Shown one piece after another: positions 24,350 to 33,827 of a DNA stretch of 64,000 nt. How positions within the stretch are numbered: the stretch's first letter is position 1; every line of letters begins with the position of its first letter. The stretch is from Candidimonas nitroreducens (GTDB lineage Bacteria > Pseudomonadota > Gammaproteobacteria > Burkholderiales > Burkholderiaceae_B): contig NZ_NJIH01000009.1 of assembly GCF_002209565.1 (NCBI RefSeq), positions 62,001-126,000 of the forward strand, given 5' to 3'. The notes beneath the pieces are model-generated. The model saw nothing but the letters and a program-made list of their open reading frames with translations. It did not search any database and had not been told where the DNA came from. The translations under genes and the position numbers were made by a program.

Positions 24350-25813
24350 TCAGTAGCCCACGGAAATGGCGTAGGCCATGATCGCCAGCGACAGGACGGC
24401 CAGCAGCACGAACAGCGGCAGGATGAATTTCAGCCATTCCAGCAGGTTCACCTTGCCGGCGGCCAGGAATGCCAGCAGCATGCCCGAGGTGGGCGTGATC
24501 ATATTGGTCAGGCCGTTGCCGAACAGGAAGGCCTGTACGATGGACTGCTTGCCTATGCCGGCGAGCTGGCCGATGGGGCCGAGGATGGGGATGCTCATGG
24601 CCGCCTTGCCCGAGGTCGAGGGCACCAGCACGTCCAGTATCATCTCGACGAACATCATGCCCTGCGCGGCGAAGGTGGTGGAGTGGCCGTCGGCCAGGGA
24701 CGACAGCTTGTAGATCACGGTGTCCAGCACCATGCTGTCCCTGAGCACGATGTTGATGGCGGCGGCCAGGCCGATCAGCAGGCCCGCCAGCACCATGCCC
24801 TTCATGCCTTCCAGGAAGGCATCGCAGGAGTCGCGCAGCGGCAGGCCGGCGATCAGCGCCGACACGATGGCCACCGCCAGGTAGAAGGTGCTCAGATCCT
24901 TGGAGTGCCAGTTGTAGCGGTTCACGCCGTAGATCAGCGCGACGATGCTGGCACCCAGCACGCAGAGCAGGGCCAGGTGCCGCCCCGCCAGGCGCGTGCC
25001 GGCGGCGGCCCTTGCAGGCGCCGGGCCTTCCCGCCGCTGGGCGGCCTCCCTCCCGGGGGCGGCAACATGCCCCCCGGCCGAGCGCCTGGCCGCGTTCATC
25101 TTCCGTACCTGGAACAGCATGTAGCCGATGCCCAGGGCGAGGTACAGGCAGAAGACGAAGACGCGCAGGCCGACGCCGTTCAGGGCGGGCAGTGCCAGCA
25201 GCGGCTGGGTGATGTTCAGGGCCAGCGGATTGGTGATGGAGGCGATATAGCCGATCTTGGCCGCGATCAGCACCAGGCCGACGCCGAACAGCGGCGGCAG
25301 CTCCAGCCGCTCGGCCAGCAGCACGACCACCGGGATCAGCACCAGGTATTCGGAGATCAGGCCCAGGAAGGTGCTGCCGCAGGCCAGCGCGATCATCAGC
25401 AGCGGCGTCAGCCAGTAGACGTTGCCGCGGGTCACCTCCAGCAGCCGGTCTATGCCGGCATCGATGGCGCGGCTCTTGCGGATGATGCCGAACATGCCGC
25501 CGATGATCATCACCATGAAGATCAGGTCGGCGGACTGGCTCAGGCCTTTGGGTATTGCGGCCAGGGTCGAGACCAGGCTGGCCGGCGCGGCGCTCTTGCC
25601 ATGTGGCGGGCTGTACAGCAGGTCGCTCAGGTGCCTTTCCTTGGGCAGCACGTGGTAGGTGCCGGCGACTACCAGCTTGCCGGCGCGCTGGAACATGCCT
25701 GAGTCCAGCATGTAGGTCAGCGCCATGGCAAACAGCATGATGAGCAGCATGATGGCGACCGGGTGCAGCATCTTTTTCTGCGGTCTTGCGGGCGTGGCGG
25801 CGTCAGCGATCAC
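24350..25813 (-). CDS. YfcC/DcuC-type carboxylate or amino acid carrier
   Basis: A 487-residue inner-membrane carrier of the C4-dicarboxylate carrier superfamily with about twelve segments. Family features: MIIGGMFGIIRKSRAIDAGI, ACGSTFLGLISEYLVLIPV, FVEMILDVLVPSTSGKAAMSIPI and NMITPTSGMLLAFLAAGK. A hydrophilic loop around residues 240-270 contains a run of Ala/Arg/Pro. GTG start at 25813. It is the first gene of the operon with the N-formylglutamate amidohydrolase and IclR regulator, so it probably imports the substrate of that hydrolase. Confidence 0.88.
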   Translation of the reverse strand: MIADAATPARPQKKMLHPVAIMLLIMLFAMALTYMLDSGMFQRAGKLVVAGTYHVLPKERHLSDLLYSPPHGKSAAPASLVSTLAAIPKGLSQSADLIFMVMIIGGMFGIIRKSRAIDAGIDRLLEVTRGNVYWLTPLLMIALACGSTFLGLISEYLVLIPVVVLLAERLELPPLFGVGLVLIAAKIGYIASITNPLALNITQPLLALPALNGVGLRVFVFCLYLALGIGYMLFQVRKMNAARRSAGGHVAAPGREAAQRREGPAPARAAAGTRLAGRHLALLCVLGASIVALIYGVNRYNWHSKDLSTFYLAVAIVSALIAGLPLRDSCDAFLEGMKGMVLAGLLIGLAAAINIVLRDSMVLDTVIYKLSSLADGHSTTFAAQGMMFVEMILDVLVPSTSGKAAMSIPILGPIGQLAGIGKQSIVQAFLFGNGLTNMITPTSGMLLAFLAAGKVNLLEWLKFILPLFVLLAVLSLAIMAYAISVGY

Positions 25814-25834
25814 GGTTCGGCTCCGAGCGGAATG

Positions 25835-25849
25835 TTTCGTTCAACGAAA
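25835..25849. promoter_or_regulatory. Palindromic operator candidate, IclR-type, proximal
   Basis: TTTCGTTCAACGAAA is a perfect palindrome of 7+1+7 bases, 22 bases upstream of the carrier gene start. It fits TTTC-N7-GAAA, the same spacing as the distal site at 25935-25949. IclR-family operators often have GAAA/TTTC half-sites (family knowledge). Confidence 0.55.
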
Positions 25850-25919
25850 TGAGACTGAGGACGCGCGTAGTTAGCCACCGAATTTCCCATTGATAAAGCC
25901 TGGGGCGCTGCGGAGCGAA

Positions 25920-25952
25920 AATATAATCGAGTTGTTTCGTCTGTTGAAACAA
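25920..25952 (-). promoter_or_regulatory. Promoter of the carrier operon with overlapping distal operator
   Basis: On the minus strand, -10 TATATT (25920-25925) and a weak -35 TTCAAC 17 bases upstream. The -35 region is covered by an inverted repeat TTGTTTC-N7-GAAACAA (25932-25952), again TTTC-N7-GAAA at its core. The site centre is about 100 bases from the proximal palindrome, which would allow looping or dual-site repression by the IclR protein encoded by the third gene. Confidence 0.5.
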
Positions 25953-26116
25953 GGAGGTGCGGCGGCGGACGCCGCAAGGGCGGAAGAAAAGACGGAAGAA
26001 GTGTATTGGCGGCGCAGCAGGCGTGCGGCCCGGCTCGGATGGGCGTCTGGAAAGGTGCAGGCGCCCGGAAGCGCCGGACGCCTGATAAGAAACGCAGGCC
26101 TGGAGGTGACGGGCGC
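25953..26116. other. Remaining gap between carrier operon and small membrane protein
   Basis: The full gap runs 25814-26116 (303 bases). Apart from the promoter and two palindromes, I see GC-rich sequence with no supported gene; a short plus-strand frame here overlaps the promoter and has no family features. Confidence 0.5.
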
Positions 26117-26320
26117 CTAGAACGAGCGCACGACCCCCAGGATCAGCAGCGTCAAGCCGGCCAGGATGGCGACCATCTGCAGGATGGTGCCGATTTGGCC
26201 GCGCAGCAGGGCGGGCCGGGACTCCTGAGGGACTTTGCTGAGCCGCGCGGCCGTGCGCGCCACCACCCAGCCGACCACGATCAGCAGGATGTTCAAGTAT
26301 CTGGGGGGGATGTCGCTCAT
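26117..26320 (-). CDS. Small conserved-looking membrane protein, function unknown
   Basis: 67 residues with two hydrophobic segments (LNILLIVVGWVVARTAARLS and ILQMVAILAGLTLLILGVVR). A GAGGAA motif precedes the ATG, which supports expression. No family recognised. It lies between the carrier operon and the LysR gene on the same strand and could be transcribed from its own promoter in 26321-26422. Confidence 0.6.
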   Translation of the reverse strand: MSDIPPRYLNILLIVVGWVVARTAARLSKVPQESRPALLRGQIGTILQMVAILAGLTLLILGVVRSF

Positions 26321-26422
26321 GCGTTCGATTCCTCAATACGGCCGGCGGCAGTATACGGCAGTTTCATGGGTGGCGTATCCGCCCGGGCTGGACTGCGTGG
26401 CGGGCTTCGGCGCCAGCCAGGC

Positions 26423-27316
26423 TCAGGTTTCAATACCCAGATCGGACAATATGGTCTGAACCAGAGCATTATCCCCTACCGCGCTCCAGGCCATAGCCGT
26501 CGTGACGACGCGGATCTCTTCCTTCAGCGGCCGCACGGCCACGTTTTGGGGAGCCAGCTTCCTCAGGCTGTATGGAACCAGCGCGACCCCCTGGCCGCAG
26601 CTCACGAAGGCGATTTGCGACGCGACGGAACGAACCTCGTGCAATATCCGCGGGGAAAAGCCGTTGGCGCGGCAGGCTGCCGTGACGTTGTCGAAATAGA
26701 TGGGGCTCAGGCGGCGCGAGAACATGACGAAATCTTCCTCGGCGAGCTGACCCAGTTTCACGTTCTCGGACGCCGCCATTCCGTGCCCGCGCGGCAATGC
26801 TACGGCCAATCGGTCTTCCACCATGGGAATGGATCGGATCGTAGGGCTGGGATCTCCTTCCAGCCGAGCGAAGGCCAGATCGATGTCTCCCGCCTCGAGC
26901 GCCGGCACGGCTTCGGCGCTGTCGATCTCTTTCACGGAAATCGTGAGTTGCGGGTGCGCGGCCTTGATGCGCTCGACCAGCGGCGGCAGGTAGTCGAGCA
27001 TCGATGAGGCAATGGCGCCGATGGTGAGCACGCCCGTACGCCCCGCTACCGCTTCGCGCACCGCGGACTCCAGCCGTTCCAATTGTTCGGCGAAGCGGCT
27101 TACCGCGGGCAGGATGGCCGTACCCACTGGGGTCAGCTGCACTCCTTTCGGGGTGCGTACGAAGAGCCTGACCCGTAGGGCGTTCTCGAGCACGCGGATC
27201 TGCTCGGACAAGGGCGGTTGCGACATGCCGAGGCGTTTTGCCGCACGGCCGAAGTGCAGCTCTTCGGCGACGGCGAGAAAGAGGAACAAGTGCCGGATGA
27301 GGCGGAAATTGACCAT
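26423..27316 (-). CDS. LysR-type transcriptional regulator
   Basis: 297 residues. Helix-turn-helix at residues 3-62 (FLAVAEELHFGRAAKRLGMS, SEQIRVLENALRVRLF) and an effector-binding domain thereafter (VLTIGAIASSMLDYLPPLV; LRKLAPQNVAVRPL). It resembles the BenM/CatM-like branch in its N-terminus. Divergent from the Bug-PrpD-PrpD operon across a 239-base gap containing two T-N11-A boxes, so it most likely activates that operon in response to its substrate or an intermediate. Confidence 0.92.
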   Translation of the reverse strand: MVNFRLIRHLFLFLAVAEELHFGRAAKRLGMSQPPLSEQIRVLENALRVRLFVRTPKGVQLTPVGTAILPAVSRFAEQLERLESAVREAVAGRTGVLTIGAIASSMLDYLPPLVERIKAAHPQLTISVKEIDSAEAVPALEAGDIDLAFARLEGDPSPTIRSIPMVEDRLAVALPRGHGMAASENVKLGQLAEEDFVMFSRRLSPIYFDNVTAACRANGFSPRILHEVRSVASQIAFVSCGQGVALVPYSLRKLAPQNVAVRPLKEEIRVVTTAMAWSAVGDNALVQTILSDLGIET

Positions 27317-27325
27317 GCCAACTCC

Positions 27326-27376
27326 ATACTATTTTCGTATTGAGCCATTATTTTTTTAGGAATTTACCTATCAAAT
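27326..27376. promoter_or_regulatory. Two LysR-type T-N11-A boxes
   Basis: ATAC-N7-GTAT at 27326-27340 and ATTT-N7-AAAT at 27362-27376 are imperfectly related dyads of LysR type, centres 36 bases apart. The first lies 10 bases upstream of the lysR start, positioned for autoregulation; the second sits in an AT-rich stretch nearer the Bug-gene promoter. Confidence 0.4.
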
Positions 27377-27555
27377 CATACCGAACATAATCTGCCAACG
27401 TAATTTTCCCCGGGGCAGTTTTGATGGCGGAATAGCCATGTCCCGGCTCTCCGGATACCTCCGTGCCGCGTCTGATGTCCTGGGCGGCCTGGACGCATCC
27501 GAGCCCGGAATGCCCGGGCCCATGAAGGCTTCCAAAACTATCGAGGAGATTGGCG

Positions 27556-28572
27556 GTGAATATGAAATTCGTCCAGCAAAGCAAGGCACATCTCATCTAT
27601 GCGCATGCGTTGCGTTCGGTGGCGGCCTTGGCTTTGTGTTGCATGGTGTTCGCGCCGCCCGTCGCCGCCGCGCGCGGCGGCGTCACCCGCATCATCGTGC
27701 CCTATGCGGCCGGGGGGCCGGTCGATCTGACGACCCGGATTCTGGCCGAAGCCATGAAGGACGAGCTCGGCCCGATCATTGTCGAAGACCGCCCGGGCGC
27801 CGCGGCGAATATCGGCATGACCGCGGTGGCCCAGGCCAAGCCGGACGGCCGCACGCTGGGGGTGGCGTCCACGCCGACTCACGGCGTGAACATGTGGCTC
27901 TATTCACATCTGCCATTCGATCCGAACAAGGATTTCACGCCTATTTCCCAGATGCTCAGGGTTCCCAACGTGCTGGTCATGAAAAAGGAAACCGCGGACA
28001 AGCTGCATATCAATACCGTGGCCGACTTGATCGCCTACGGCAAGGCGCATCCGGGCAAGCTCAACTTCGGCAGTGGCGGAAACGGCTCCGGCGGCCACTT
28101 GGCGGGGGCATTGTTCAACGCGCGTACAGGCATCAAGGCCCAGCATATCCCGTTCAACGGCAGCCACCCGGCCGAGACGGCGCTGCTCGGCGGCCAGACC
28201 GATTTCAGTTTCGACAACCTGGCGACCGCGGCCGCGAATATCCAGGCCGGCCTGCTCAAGCCGATCGCGGTCACGACCTTGCAGCGCAGCCATTTTCTAC
28301 CGGATGTGCCCCCTGTGGCGGACACACTGCCCGGTTTTGAAATCTATACGTGGTGGGGGCTGGTCGGGCCCGCCGGCCTGTCGCCCGATGAAGTCAAGAA
28401 GATAAATGCGGCGGCGGTGCATGCCTTAGGCTCGCCCACGGTCAAATCCAAGTTCGCCCTGCTGTTTGCGGAGACCGTCCCGAGCACGCCTTCCGAGTTC
28501 GCGGCCTTCATGAAGAGCGAGCAGCTCAAGTACAAGGAAATCGTCAAGCTCTCGGGTGCCCACGCCAATTGA
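27556..28572 (+). CDS. Bug-family (TctC-like) periplasmic substrate-binding protein
   Basis: About 338 residues. Tripartite tricarboxylate transporter receptor family: signal peptide through AAA near residue 39, then TRIIVPYAAGGPVDLTTRILAEAM with the beta-turn that contacts carboxylate ligands, IVEDRPGAAANIGM and KPDGRTLGVASTP. GTG at 27556 is preferred because GAGGAG lies seven bases upstream; TTG 27550 and ATG 27562 are in frame. No TctA/TctB membrane genes are adjacent, as is common for Bug proteins in Bordetella relatives. Ligand is probably a carboxylate feeding the two following PrpD-like enzymes. Confidence 0.9.
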   Translation: MNMKFVQQSKAHLIYAHALRSVAALALCCMVFAPPVAAARGGVTRIIVPYAAGGPVDLTTRILAEAMKDELGPIIVEDRPGAAANIGMTAVAQAKPDGRTLGVASTPTHGVNMWLYSHLPFDPNKDFTPISQMLRVPNVLVMKKETADKLHINTVADLIAYGKAHPGKLNFGSGGNGSGGHLAGALFNARTGIKAQHIPFNGSHPAETALLGGQTDFSFDNLATAAANIQAGLLKPIAVTTLQRSHFLPDVPPVADTLPGFEIYTWWGLVGPAGLSPDEVKKINAAAVHALGSPTVKSKFALLFAETVPSTPSEFAAFMKSEQLKYKEIVKLSGAHAN

Positions 28573-28594
28573 GCCTACCACGCAGGACGAGAAG

Positions 28595-30091
28595 ATGAGG
28601 CCGACATTGGATAACCGCACACATGAAGCCGGAACCCTCGATGCCGGCCCGCAGGGGCAGGGCGAGCCGCGGCGGGGCACGATTGTGGATCGGCTCGCCG
28701 AGTTCACGACGCAAACCCGCTACGAATCACTGCCGGGCGCCGTAATCGATGAGTGCAAGCGCATCATTCTGGATTCCCTGGGTTGCGCGCTGGCGGGCGT
28801 GGATGCGCCCAAAGGACGCATAGGCATCGCGCATGGCTTGCAGATGGGTGGGGCAACGCCGGCAGCCACGGTCATCGGCACCGGCGACCGTACTTCGATA
28901 GCGGGGGCGTCCTTTGCCAATGCAGAGCTGATCAATGCGCTCGACTTCGACGGCGTCCTGCCGCCGGGACATGTCACGCCTTTCGTATTACCCGGAGCAT
29001 TGGCGGTGGCGGAAAGCCTGGGCGCTACGGGCAGGGAGTTCATCGCCTCGATGGCCGTTGCGCACGAAATGTCGTACCGCTTCGGCAAGGCCATGGACAA
29101 CCTGCGCGCAGTCAAAGACGGCAAGGTGTCGCCACCGTCCGTGTTCGGCTACAGCAGCGCCATTTTTGGCGCCACCGCGGCCATAACGCAGCTCAAGCGC
29201 CTGCCCACGGATGTCGTGGCGCATGCGCTGGGCATTGCGGCTTGCATCTCGCCGGTCAATTCGCAGGCCGCCTGGTTCCAGCATGCCCCGAGTGCGACCA
29301 TCAAGTATTCGCTAGCCGGCACGCTGGCGCAATCGGCGCTGACGGCGGCCTCCATGGGAGAGCTGGGCCACCGCGGCGACTCCAGGATCCTGGACGATCG
29401 CGAATTCGGATATGCCCGCTACATAGGTACGTCGCGCTGGGAGCCGGCGGCGATTACGAACGATCTGGGCGAGGAGTGGCGGTTTCCGCCGGATCAGGTT
29501 TTCAAGCCTTATCCCCACTGCAGGATTTTCCATACGCTGCTCGATACCCTGGCGGAAATCGTGGCGGAAAACGCCTTGAAACCCGAGGAAATAGACGACA
29601 TCGAAGCCTGGGTCGAGGGCTTCGTGGATCGGCCGGTCTGGCTGAACCGCCGGATCGAACATCCGTCCGACGCGCAGTTCAGCCTGGCGCATGGGCTGGC
29701 CGTGGGCGCGCATGGCATACCGCCCGGCAAGGCCTGGCAAGACCCCGAGGTCGTGTTCAGCCCCTCGGTGCTCGGCCTGATGGGCAAAGTCAGGCATCGG
29801 CCTCATCCGGATTATGTCGAGCTGCTGGCCAAGTATCCGGCCAGCCGCCCGGCCCGTATTGCCGTCTCTGCGCGTGGCAAGGTTTTTGTCAACGAGCGCC
29901 TTTATCCGAAAGGCAGCAATTCTCCCGATCCGGGCAGCGCCATGACGACACAGGAACTCGCACTCAAGTTCCAGGACAATGCCCGTGGGGTCTTGCCCCC
30001 GGAAAATGCGCAAGGCATTATCGACACCGTCCTGCACCTGGAGACAGTGGAAGACATCAATGTCCTGACCGCGCTGCTGAGGAAGGGATGA
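28595..30091 (+). CDS. MmgE/PrpD family protein (first copy)
   Basis: About 498 residues. The family includes 2-methylcitrate dehydratase, cis-aconitate decarboxylase and related dehydratases. Visible features are LDSLGCALAGVDAPKGRIG near residue 60, ALDFDGVLPPGHVTPFVLP, AHEMSYRFGKAM, and VFKPYPHCRIFHTLLD near 305. Compared with the second copy it has DGVLPPGH where family members usually have D-D-x-H-x-x-x-x-H, so its active site may differ. ATG 28595 is used; an earlier ATG at 28556 would overlap the Bug gene by 17 bases. Confidence 0.88.
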   Translation: MRPTLDNRTHEAGTLDAGPQGQGEPRRGTIVDRLAEFTTQTRYESLPGAVIDECKRIILDSLGCALAGVDAPKGRIGIAHGLQMGGATPAATVIGTGDRTSIAGASFANAELINALDFDGVLPPGHVTPFVLPGALAVAESLGATGREFIASMAVAHEMSYRFGKAMDNLRAVKDGKVSPPSVFGYSSAIFGATAAITQLKRLPTDVVAHALGIAACISPVNSQAAWFQHAPSATIKYSLAGTLAQSALTAASMGELGHRGDSRILDDREFGYARYIGTSRWEPAAITNDLGEEWRFPPDQVFKPYPHCRIFHTLLDTLAEIVAENALKPEEIDDIEAWVEGFVDRPVWLNRRIEHPSDAQFSLAHGLAVGAHGIPPGKAWQDPEVVFSPSVLGLMGKVRHRPHPDYVELLAKYPASRPARIAVSARGKVFVNERLYPKGSNSPDPGSAMTTQELALKFQDNARGVLPPENAQGIIDTVLHLETVEDINVLTALLRKG

Positions 30092-30134
30092 ATCGGCCAG
30101 ACACTGTGCCCAAAGGCACGGTTATGGCAGCGGT

Positions 30135-31523
30135 ATGGAGTACACGGATGTGTCTACGATGAAACCTACACAGGTTCTGGCGTCGTTTTGCGCCAATCTT
30201 TGTTATGCCGATCTGCCGGATCGCGTGGTCGACCACGCCAAGATGGCCGTTCTGGATACCCTGGGCTGCGCCCTGGGCACGCATGCCGAAGATCCGGAAC
30301 GGGTGCGGATCATCCTGCAAGTGGCGCGGCACCTGGGCGCGCAGGGCGATGCCGGTGTCATACATTCCGGCTTGCGCACGTCGGCTCCTGTTGCGGCGCT
30401 GGCCAATGGCGTTGCCTGCCACGGCATAGACTTCGATGACCTGCACGCCGGCGCCCTGACCCACACAAGCTGCGTGATTCTTCCCGCGGCGCTGGCCAGC
30501 GCGGAAGAGGCCGATGGCAGCGGCCGCGACTTCATCACCAGTTTCGTGCTTGGGTTCGAGATCGCCGTAAGAGTGGGCATGGCCGTCATGCCCTCGCATT
30601 ATGAGCATTGGCACAGCACGGCGACTAATGGTACGTTTGGCGCGGCCGCGGCGGCAGGCAAGAACTACGGGCTGGACGCCGGCCAGCACGTGAATGCGCT
30701 GGGTTTCAGCGGAACCCAGGCGGCCGGCCTGCTGGCCTATCTCGAGTTCGGCGACTACACGAAAAGCCTCAACCCCGGCAAATCCGCCTTTAACGGAGTG
30801 CTCTCCGCGCTGCTGGCCCGGGCGGGCGCCACGGCTCCCCCCGACATGCTCGAGAATCCCAAGGGCTATGCCAGTGCCTATTCGGCCGCGCCGCGCATGC
30901 AGGAATTGCTGCGCGGCCTGGACGGCGGCCCGATGGCATGGGAAATATTGAACAATATGCCCAAGCCCTTTCCGTCTCTGAGCGCCAGCCATACCGCCAT
31001 GGAGGCCACCTTGCGGCTGGTCGCCGACCACGGCCTGCGGCCGGCCGATATCCGTAGAATCGTTGTATATACATACGACACCGTGGTGTCGCATTTCTCG
31101 GGGCGCCGCATCGACAATCCCATGGCGGCCCGCTTGAGCGTGCCATACTGCGTTGCCGTATGCGCGGCGCTGCGCCGCGCCGGTCTCGAGGCCTTTCGGC
31201 CGGACGTCATACGCAGCGCCGCGGTGCAAGCGATGCTGGAAAAGGTGGAGATCGTCGCCGAGCCGCGCTTGAACGCGCTCTATCCCGGTGCGCTTGCGGC
31301 CAGGGTGGAAATTGCCACGGTGGGCGGCCAGGTGCATGAACACGAAATCCATCATGCCAAGGGCAGCCCCGGCAATCCCTTTTCCATGAATGAAATGCAG
31401 GAAAAATTCGAGCGGTTGGCCGCGCCCACGATCGGTGCCGAACAGGCCGCGCGTATCGTGGCAATGGTCGAAGGCCTGGAGCATGTAGGGCGCATCAGGG
31501 ACTTCAGCCATTTGTTCGCGTGA
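30135..31523 (+). CDS. MmgE/PrpD family protein (second copy)
   Basis: 462 residues; start may instead be 30159. Family features are more canonical than in the first copy: VLDTLGCALGTHAEDPERV, HGIDFDDLHAGALTHTSCVILPAALA near residue 95, GFEIAVRVGMAVMPSHYEHWHSTATNGTFGAAAAAGK near 140, and KPFPSLSASHTAMEATL near 275. Two unequal PrpD-like genes in a row suggest either two steps of a pathway or a heteromeric enzyme (inference). Shares operon with the Bug gene and first PrpD copy. Confidence 0.88.
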   Translation: MEYTDVSTMKPTQVLASFCANLCYADLPDRVVDHAKMAVLDTLGCALGTHAEDPERVRIILQVARHLGAQGDAGVIHSGLRTSAPVAALANGVACHGIDFDDLHAGALTHTSCVILPAALASAEEADGSGRDFITSFVLGFEIAVRVGMAVMPSHYEHWHSTATNGTFGAAAAAGKNYGLDAGQHVNALGFSGTQAAGLLAYLEFGDYTKSLNPGKSAFNGVLSALLARAGATAPPDMLENPKGYASAYSAAPRMQELLRGLDGGPMAWEILNNMPKPFPSLSASHTAMEATLRLVADHGLRPADIRRIVVYTYDTVVSHFSGRRIDNPMAARLSVPYCVAVCAALRRAGLEAFRPDVIRSAAVQAMLEKVEIVAEPRLNALYPGALAARVEIATVGGQVHEHEIHHAKGSPGNPFSMNEMQEKFERLAAPTIGAEQAARIVAMVEGLEHVGRIRDFSHLFA

Positions 31524-31624
31524 ACGGCGGGCTGGCCGCGCCTGCTTCGGGGCCTTTCGCGACGCAGCCATGGCCTGGCCGGCCGAAGCCGCCGGTGTGC
31601 GCGGCGCGGCGGCGTGTTCAGGCC

Positions 31625-32146
31625 CTAGGCTTGCACCTGGGGCTGCACGATCTCGGTGTAGCCGAATTGCGAGAAGTCGCGGATGCGCGAGGGATAGAGC
31701 CGGCCGATGAGGTGGTCGCATTCGTGCTGCACGACGCGTGCGTGGAAGCCTTCGGCGCGGCGGTCTATGGTCTGGCCTTGCGGGTCGCGGCCGGTATAGC
31801 GGATCTGCGTGTGGCGCGGCACGGCGCCGCGCAGGCCCGGCACCGACAGGCAGCCTTCCCAGCCTTCTTCCAGCTCGTCGGACAGGGGGGTGATGACCGG
31901 ATTGCACAGTATGGTCTGCTCGATCGGAGGCGCGTCGGGGTAGCGCGTGCTGGAGTCGAAGCCGAAGACGACCAGCTGCAGGTCGACGCCTATCTGCGGC
32001 GCGGCCAGGCCGACGCCGCCCGCATAGTGCATGGTGTCGAGCATGTCGGCCACCAGGGCCTGCAGCTCGCGGCTGCCGAAGTGGGTGACCGGCTGGGCCA
32101 CGCGCAGCAGGCGCGGATCGCCCATCTTGAGTATGTCGCGTATCAC
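31625..32146 (-). CDS. def: Peptide deformylase
   Basis: Removes the formyl group from nascent proteins. All three motifs are present: [22 protein letters not shown] and the metal-binding [12 protein letters not shown] start at 32146 with AGGA eight bases upstream gives 173 residues, the usual length for the second def copy in betaproteobacteria; the frame runs on to 32269 but the extra part is unlike the family. It lies behind the amino-acid ABC genes on the same strand, 142 bases after the ATPase stop. Confidence 0.94.
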   Translation of the reverse strand: MIRDILKMGDPRLLRVAQPVTHFGSRELQALVADMLDTMHYAGGVGLAAPQIGVDLQLVVFGFDSSTRYPDAPPIEQTILCNPVITPLSDELEEGWEGCLSVPGLRGAVPRHTQIRYTGRDPQGQTIDRRAEGFHARVVQHECDHLIGRLYPSRIRDFSQFGYTEIVQPQVQA

Positions 32147-32288
32147 GTGGAATTCCTGGATGTGATCAATGTCTGCAATATAGCGCAGAGTTTGCATTGC
32201 CGAGGCGTGCGTGAACCTGCATGTGCAGGGGTGCCGTAGCGCAAGGCATCGCCAGCCCGGACGCCGCAATGCCGCGCCGCGGCCCCGT

Positions 32289-33056
<768 letters not shown>

Positions 33057-33101
33057 GGCGGTGTTCTTGTGTACATGCGGGCTTGGCGGCGGCGCGGCCG
33101 T

Positions 33102-33827
33102 TCAGTGGTGGCCGGTGGGTTTGAGGAAGGCCAGCCAGCGTTTTTCCATCAGCTTGAACAGGGCCACCAGCACGAAGGCGATGATGGCATAGAACAGCGC
33201 AGCGATGCCGAAGGCGGAAAAGGACGCATAGGTGGCGCTATTGACGTCGCGCGCGACTTTCAGCAGCTCGGGCACGGTGGCCGTGAAGGCGATGGAGGTG
33301 GCGTGCAGCACGATGATGACTTCGTTGCTGTAGTAGGGCAGGGCGCGCCGCAGCGCCGAAGGCAGGATGAGGCGGGTGTAGATGCGCACGCGCGAAAAGC
33401 CGAAGGCCCGCGCCGCCTCGATTTCGCCGGCGGGAATCGAGCGGATGGCGCCTGCCAGCACTTCGGTCAGGTAGGCGCAGGTGTTGAAGCTGAAGGACAG
33501 TATCACGCAGTTGAAGCCGCTGCGGAAGAACATCGCCAGGGTGGGCGTGTGGCGGATCGCGTCCAGGCTGAACAGCCCCGTGTAGACGATGAGCAGCTGC
33601 ACGTACAGCGGCGTGCCGCGGATCACGAAGGTATAGAACTGCACCGGCCGGCTCAGCCACTTGCTGGAAGAGGCCCGCAGTATGGACAGGGGTATGGACG
33701 CGGCGAATGCGATCGCCATGTTCAGCACCAGCAGCCACAGCGTCATGGCCGCGCCCGAAATGGCCCAGCCCGAGTCCAGGCCCAGGTATTGCGGCCAGTA
33801 TTGCCTGAAGATCTCCAGCAGCGTCAT
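33102..33827 (-). CDS. HisM-type amino acid ABC permease
   Basis: 241-residue inner-membrane permease with segments around ALTLWLLVLNMAIAFAASIPL and a typical FVIRGTPLYVQLLIVYTG stretch. The EAA-type loop reads GEIEAARAFGFSRVRIYTRLILP. Start ATG overlaps the preceding permease stop (ATGA), so translation is coupled. Confidence 0.92.
   Translation of the reverse strand: MTLLEIFRQYWPQYLGLDSGWAISGAAMTLWLLVLNMAIAFAASIPLSILRASSSKWLSRPVQFYTFVIRGTPLYVQLLIVYTGLFSLDAIRHTPTLAMFFRSGFNCVILSFSFNTCAYLTEVLAGAIRSIPAGEIEAARAFGFSRVRIYTRLILPSALRRALPYYSNEVIIVLHATSIAFTATVPELLKVARDVNSATYASFSAFGIAALFYAIIAFVLVALFKLMEKRWLAFLKPTGHH

Noticed and set aside
24221-25702. Long plus-strand frame opposite the YfcC-type carrier
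   Set aside because: His/Gln/Gly-rich antisense shadow; the minus-strand translation has typical membrane segments.
25890-26120. Small plus-strand open frame
   Set aside because: Overlaps the predicted promoter and operator of the carrier operon; no ribosome binding site or family features.
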